Positions 61,819 to 64,000 of a stretch of 64,000 nucleotides of DNA are shown here, in pieces. The stretch lies in NCBI GenBank assembly GCA_964540965.1, contig CAZIOT010000019.1, positions 1-64,000 of the forward strand, given 5' to 3'. Position 1 is the first letter of the stretch. Every line of letters begins with the position of its first letter. The notes beneath the pieces were generated by a model. The model made no database searches. It had not been told where the DNA came from and saw nothing but the letters and a program-made list of their open reading frames with translations. Source of the stretch: JADYZU01 sp964540965 (GTDB lineage Bacteria; Pseudomonadota; Alphaproteobacteria; Rhodobacterales; Rhodobacteraceae). A program made the position numbers and the translations under genes.

Positions 61819-64000
61819 TCAGATGTGGACGGTGATGCCGTCTTCGATCAGCAGCGTGCCGCCGTTCGACCCGAAGCTGTAGACCGAATAGCTGCGGCCG
61901 GCGATGGTCTCGTTGCCGCCGGTGTCGGTCGCGCCAAGGACATTGACCACATCGTCCGCCCCGCCGTGGATGGTCAGCGTGTTGGAATGCGCGCTCAGGC
62001 TTTCCAGGTCGGCGGCGGTCAGCGTCAGGTTCGAGTCCTGCGCAAAGCGCATGTCGATGGCCTCGATATCGAACCCGTCATAGCCCGAGGCGGTGACGTT
62101 CACGACATTGGTCGCGGTCTCTTCCAGAACGAACAGGGTCGAGGAATGGTTGCCGGCGGCGTCTTCGGCCGTCAGCACCAGATGCGAGCCGTTGGGCGCT
62201 GGATCCGAGGCAAAGTTGATAAGCGTCTGCGCCGCATTGAACGGGCTGACCACCTTGTCGAAATCGACGTCCTCGACCGCGGTGCCGTTGTGGACGCGGG
62301 CAACCTCGACGTTGTCGTCGGTGGTGGGGATGGTAAAGCCCACCACGGTGTTGTTCGCGCCGTCACGGGCATAGACCTCGATCAGCGGGGCATCGGGCGC
62401 CACGGTGTCGACGGTGAAGGCCTCGGTCACGCTGCGGGTGTTGCCGGCGTGGTCGGTGGCGGTGATCGTCGCCGTCACGCCGTATTCGCCGGCCGGCAGT
62501 TCGCCCGGCGCCAGCGTCAGGGTCCAGGTGCCGCCCGAAACGGTCGCCGCGCGGGTCAGGGTGAATCCTTCGTCGGTGACGATGGTCACGCTCACCGTCG
62601 AGGACCGCGACAGCGCCGCATTGTATTCGACAGCGCCGGTCAGGGTCAGGCCCGCCGCGCCTTCGGCACGGTTGATGATGTTGTCGGACCCGCCGGGTTC
62701 GGCCGTCTGGGTCAGGGTGTTGACCCAGGTGTCAAGCTCGACCGTGCCGCTTGCGGTGGCGGTATTGCCGTTCACATCGGTCGCGCTGACGCCGACCGCA
62801 AGCACGCGTTCGACATTGTCGCCGGGCAGGAAGCCCGCCGGCAGGTTCAGCGTCCAGGTGGTGCCGGTCACCGTGGCATTGGTGAAAGCGGTGCCGTTCA
62901 CGGTGATCGTCAGCGATGCCGGATTGGCATCGACGGTGCCGGTCAGGGTGACGATGCCGCCCTGTTCGACATGGTTGACGACAAAGTCGCCGCCCGCCGG
63001 GGTCGGGTTGATCGCCACGTTCATCTCGGTGTCGATGACGAAGCTGCCGGTGACGCTGGTGGTGTTGCCGGCATCGTCGATGGCGCTGATCGTCGCCGAC
63101 TGGGTGATGGTCTCGCCCTCGGGCAGGAAGCCCGCCGGCAGGGCCAGCGACCAGGCGCCGCCCGAGATCGTGGCGTTGAAGGTCTGGCCGTTGATCAGCA
63201 CCGTGACGCTGGTCGCATCGGTGTCGACCGTGCCCGAGAGGGTGACGACGCCGGCTTCCTCGGTCGCGTTGACGATGCCGTTGCCGCCGGTCGCTGCGGC
63301 GTTGAAGGTCAGGTTCAGCACGGTGTCGATCTGGAACGACCCGGTGACGGTGGTGGTGTTGCCGAATTCGTCCACCGCGGTGACGCTGGCCGACTGGGTA
63401 AGCTCGGCCCCTTCCGGCAGGAAGCCGGCGGGAAGCAGCAGCGACCAGGTGGTGCCGGTGACGGTGGCGGTAAAGGTCTGGCCGTTCAGCGTGACCGTGA
63501 CCGAAGCGCCGGCATCGACCGTGCCCGAAAGCGTGACGCGGCCATCCTGTTCGACCGCGTTGACGATGCCTTCGCCGCCGGTGATCGCGGCGTTGAAGGT
63601 CACGTTGACCTCGGTGTCGATGCGCAGGTTGTCGATGACCTTGGCGGTGCCGTGTTCGTTGGTGATCGTCACCTCGATCCCGGTGACATAGGTGCCCGGA
63701 ATGCAGATGGTCGGCGGGATGGTGACGGTCCAGGTGCCGTTCGGCCCCACGGTCGTGGTTTCGGTGTGGCCCGAGACGACCACGGTGATGGTGCCGCCGA
63801 TGGTGCCGGTGCCGGTGACGGTCGCGCCGTCAACCTGATCGACCTCGTTCACCACGGTGTTCGTCGAAGCGACGGTGCCCGAGGTGATACGGACGACCGG
63901 GCCTTCCTCGCCCTTCTCGCCGCCGCCGCCCAGGACCGCAGCCCCGGCGCCAAGGCCCAGCAGGCCAAGGATCGGCAGGCCCATCCCGCCCAGAAGCGGC
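61819..64000 (-). CDS. BapA/LapA-like secreted adhesin, C-terminal part (cut by window edge)
   Basis: About 725 residues are visible and the frame stays open to the right edge, so the true start is outside. The visible part opens with a glycine-rich hinge (GLLGLGAGAAVLGGGG) that in BapA-type adhesins follows an N-terminal anchor domain. Then come bacterial Ig-like repeats of about 98 residues, each with LPAGFLPEG/GD and a SATDxxGNT-like turn (visible residues about 122-525). A distinct C-terminal domain ending LLIEDGITVHI carries the likely secretion signal. No classic RTX nonapeptides were seen. It is first in the adhesin-tolC-ABC-hlyD order. Confidence 0.88.
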   Translation of the reverse strand, partial: PLLGGMGLPILGLLGLGAGAAVLGGGGEKGEEGPVVRITSGTVASTNTVVNEVDQVDGATVTGTGTIGGTITVVVSGHTETTTVGPNGTWTVTIPPTICIPGTYVTGIEVTITNEHGTAKVIDNLRIDTEVNVTFNAAITGGEGIVNAVEQDGRVTLSGTVDAGASVTVTLNGQTFTATVTGTTWSLLLPAGFLPEGAELTQSASVTAVDEFGNTTTVTGSFQIDTVLNLTFNAAATGGNGIVNATEEAGVVTLSGTVDTDATSVTVLINGQTFNATISGGAWSLALPAGFLPEGETITQSATISAIDDAGNTTSVTGSFVIDTEMNVAINPTPAGGDFVVNHVEQGGIVTLTGTVDANPASLTITVNGTAFTNATVTGTTWTLNLPAGFLPGDNVERVLAVGVSATDVNGNTATASGTVELDTWVNTLTQTAEPGGSDNIINRAEGAAGLTLTGAVEYNAALSRSSTVSVTIVTDEGFTLTRAATVSGGTWTLTLAPGELPAGEYGVTATITATDHAGNTRSVTEAFTVDTVAPDAPLIEVYARDGANNTVVGFTIPTTDDNVEVARVHNGTAVEDVDFDKVVSPFNAAQTLINFASDPAPNGSHLVLTAEDAAGNHSSTLFVLEETATNVVNVTASGYDGFDIEAIDMRFAQDSNLTLTAADLESLSAHSNTLTIHGGADDVVNVLGATDTGGNETIAGRSYSVYSFGSNGGTLLIEDGITVHI
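62412..63621 (-). repeat. Tandem Ig-like repeats in the adhesin gene
   Basis: Four consecutive units of about 98 codons, each starting near IDTxxNxTF and containing GTVDA, a TVTG/ISGG turn, TWSLxLPAGFLP and a DEFGNT/DDAGNT turn. The second and third units are closest to one another (TGGNGIVNA and LPAGFLPEG shared), consistent with recent duplication. Repeat number may vary between strains. Confidence 0.8.

Noticed and set aside
62405..63691. 428-residue open frame antisense to the adhesin repeats
   Set aside because: It is a mirror of the Ig-like repeats (Thr/Ser/Val-rich in the true frame) and has no independent support.

Overview
The window is GC-rich chromosomal DNA with dense gene packing, many 4-nt start/stop overlaps (ATGA, GTGA) and short intergenic gaps. 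Gene content and order point to an alphaproteobacterium of the Rhodobacteraceae (Paracoccus/Rhodobacter/roseobacter relatives): glgBCAX-pgm, a five-step hut pathway with hutF and hutG, glnB-glnA, yajC-secD-secF-ccmABCDG, an acnA near the ccm genes, and a DMSP lyase of the DddP type, which suggests a marine or coastal lineage. No rRNA, tRNA, CRISPR array, insertion sequence or prophage was seen.

Layout. 1-810: end of a multi-hairpin repeat, then a P-loop sugar/nucleoside kinase. 830-9510: glycogen operon glgB-glgC-glgA-glgX-pgm. 9510-12083: corA, two small membrane proteins, a Rieske-like protein lacking its histidine ligands, and an FAH-family hydrolase. 12140-16152: sulfide/persulfide operon (leader peptide, two YeeE/YedE proteins, persulfide dioxygenase, DUF442 protein, SulP permease). 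16149-23865: histidine utilisation, hutI-H-G-U-D leftward and hutF-hutC rightward from a shared 64-nt control region. 24090-27555: a leftward sugar cluster (ribokinase, metallo-hydrolase lipoprotein, RbsD/FucU, CUT1-type ABC ATPase) lying between two inverted copies of a ~200-nt repeat. 27889-31626: nnr, then glnB-glnA with a clear terminator. 31829-35173: lineage-specific genes including a paralogous pair of unknown function and a DUF3445 protein. 35251-38411: dddP, DUF6314, purB. 38468-40587: quorum sensing, luxR-luxI plus a divergent LuxR-like protein with no DNA-binding domain. 40654-43530: lone fliG, a lipid A acyltransferase, a DUF1223 protein. 43755-49083: acnA, an HxlR-type regulator, a phosphomannomutase. 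49159-55194: ccmG-D-C-B-A, an Mth938-like gene, secF-secD-yajC, all leftward. 55455-56744: serS. 56976-64000: a LapB-type type I secretion system (HlyD, ABC, TolC) with the C-terminal part of its Ig-repeat adhesin, which runs off the right edge.

Two kinds of non-coding structure recur. One is a ~200-nt repeat built of four or five hairpins (copies near 1, 23874, 27657 and 56750). The other is a set of twin perfect or near-perfect palindromes at gene 3' ends (9510, 36582, 41803, 47650). The items most worth following up are the HTH-less LuxR homologue with its shared control region, the twin palindromes, the inverted repeats around the sugar cluster, the ligand-less Rieske protein, and the paralogous pair at 31829-33814. 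Coordinates, motifs and hairpins were read by eye; family names come from sequence recognition, not from a database search.
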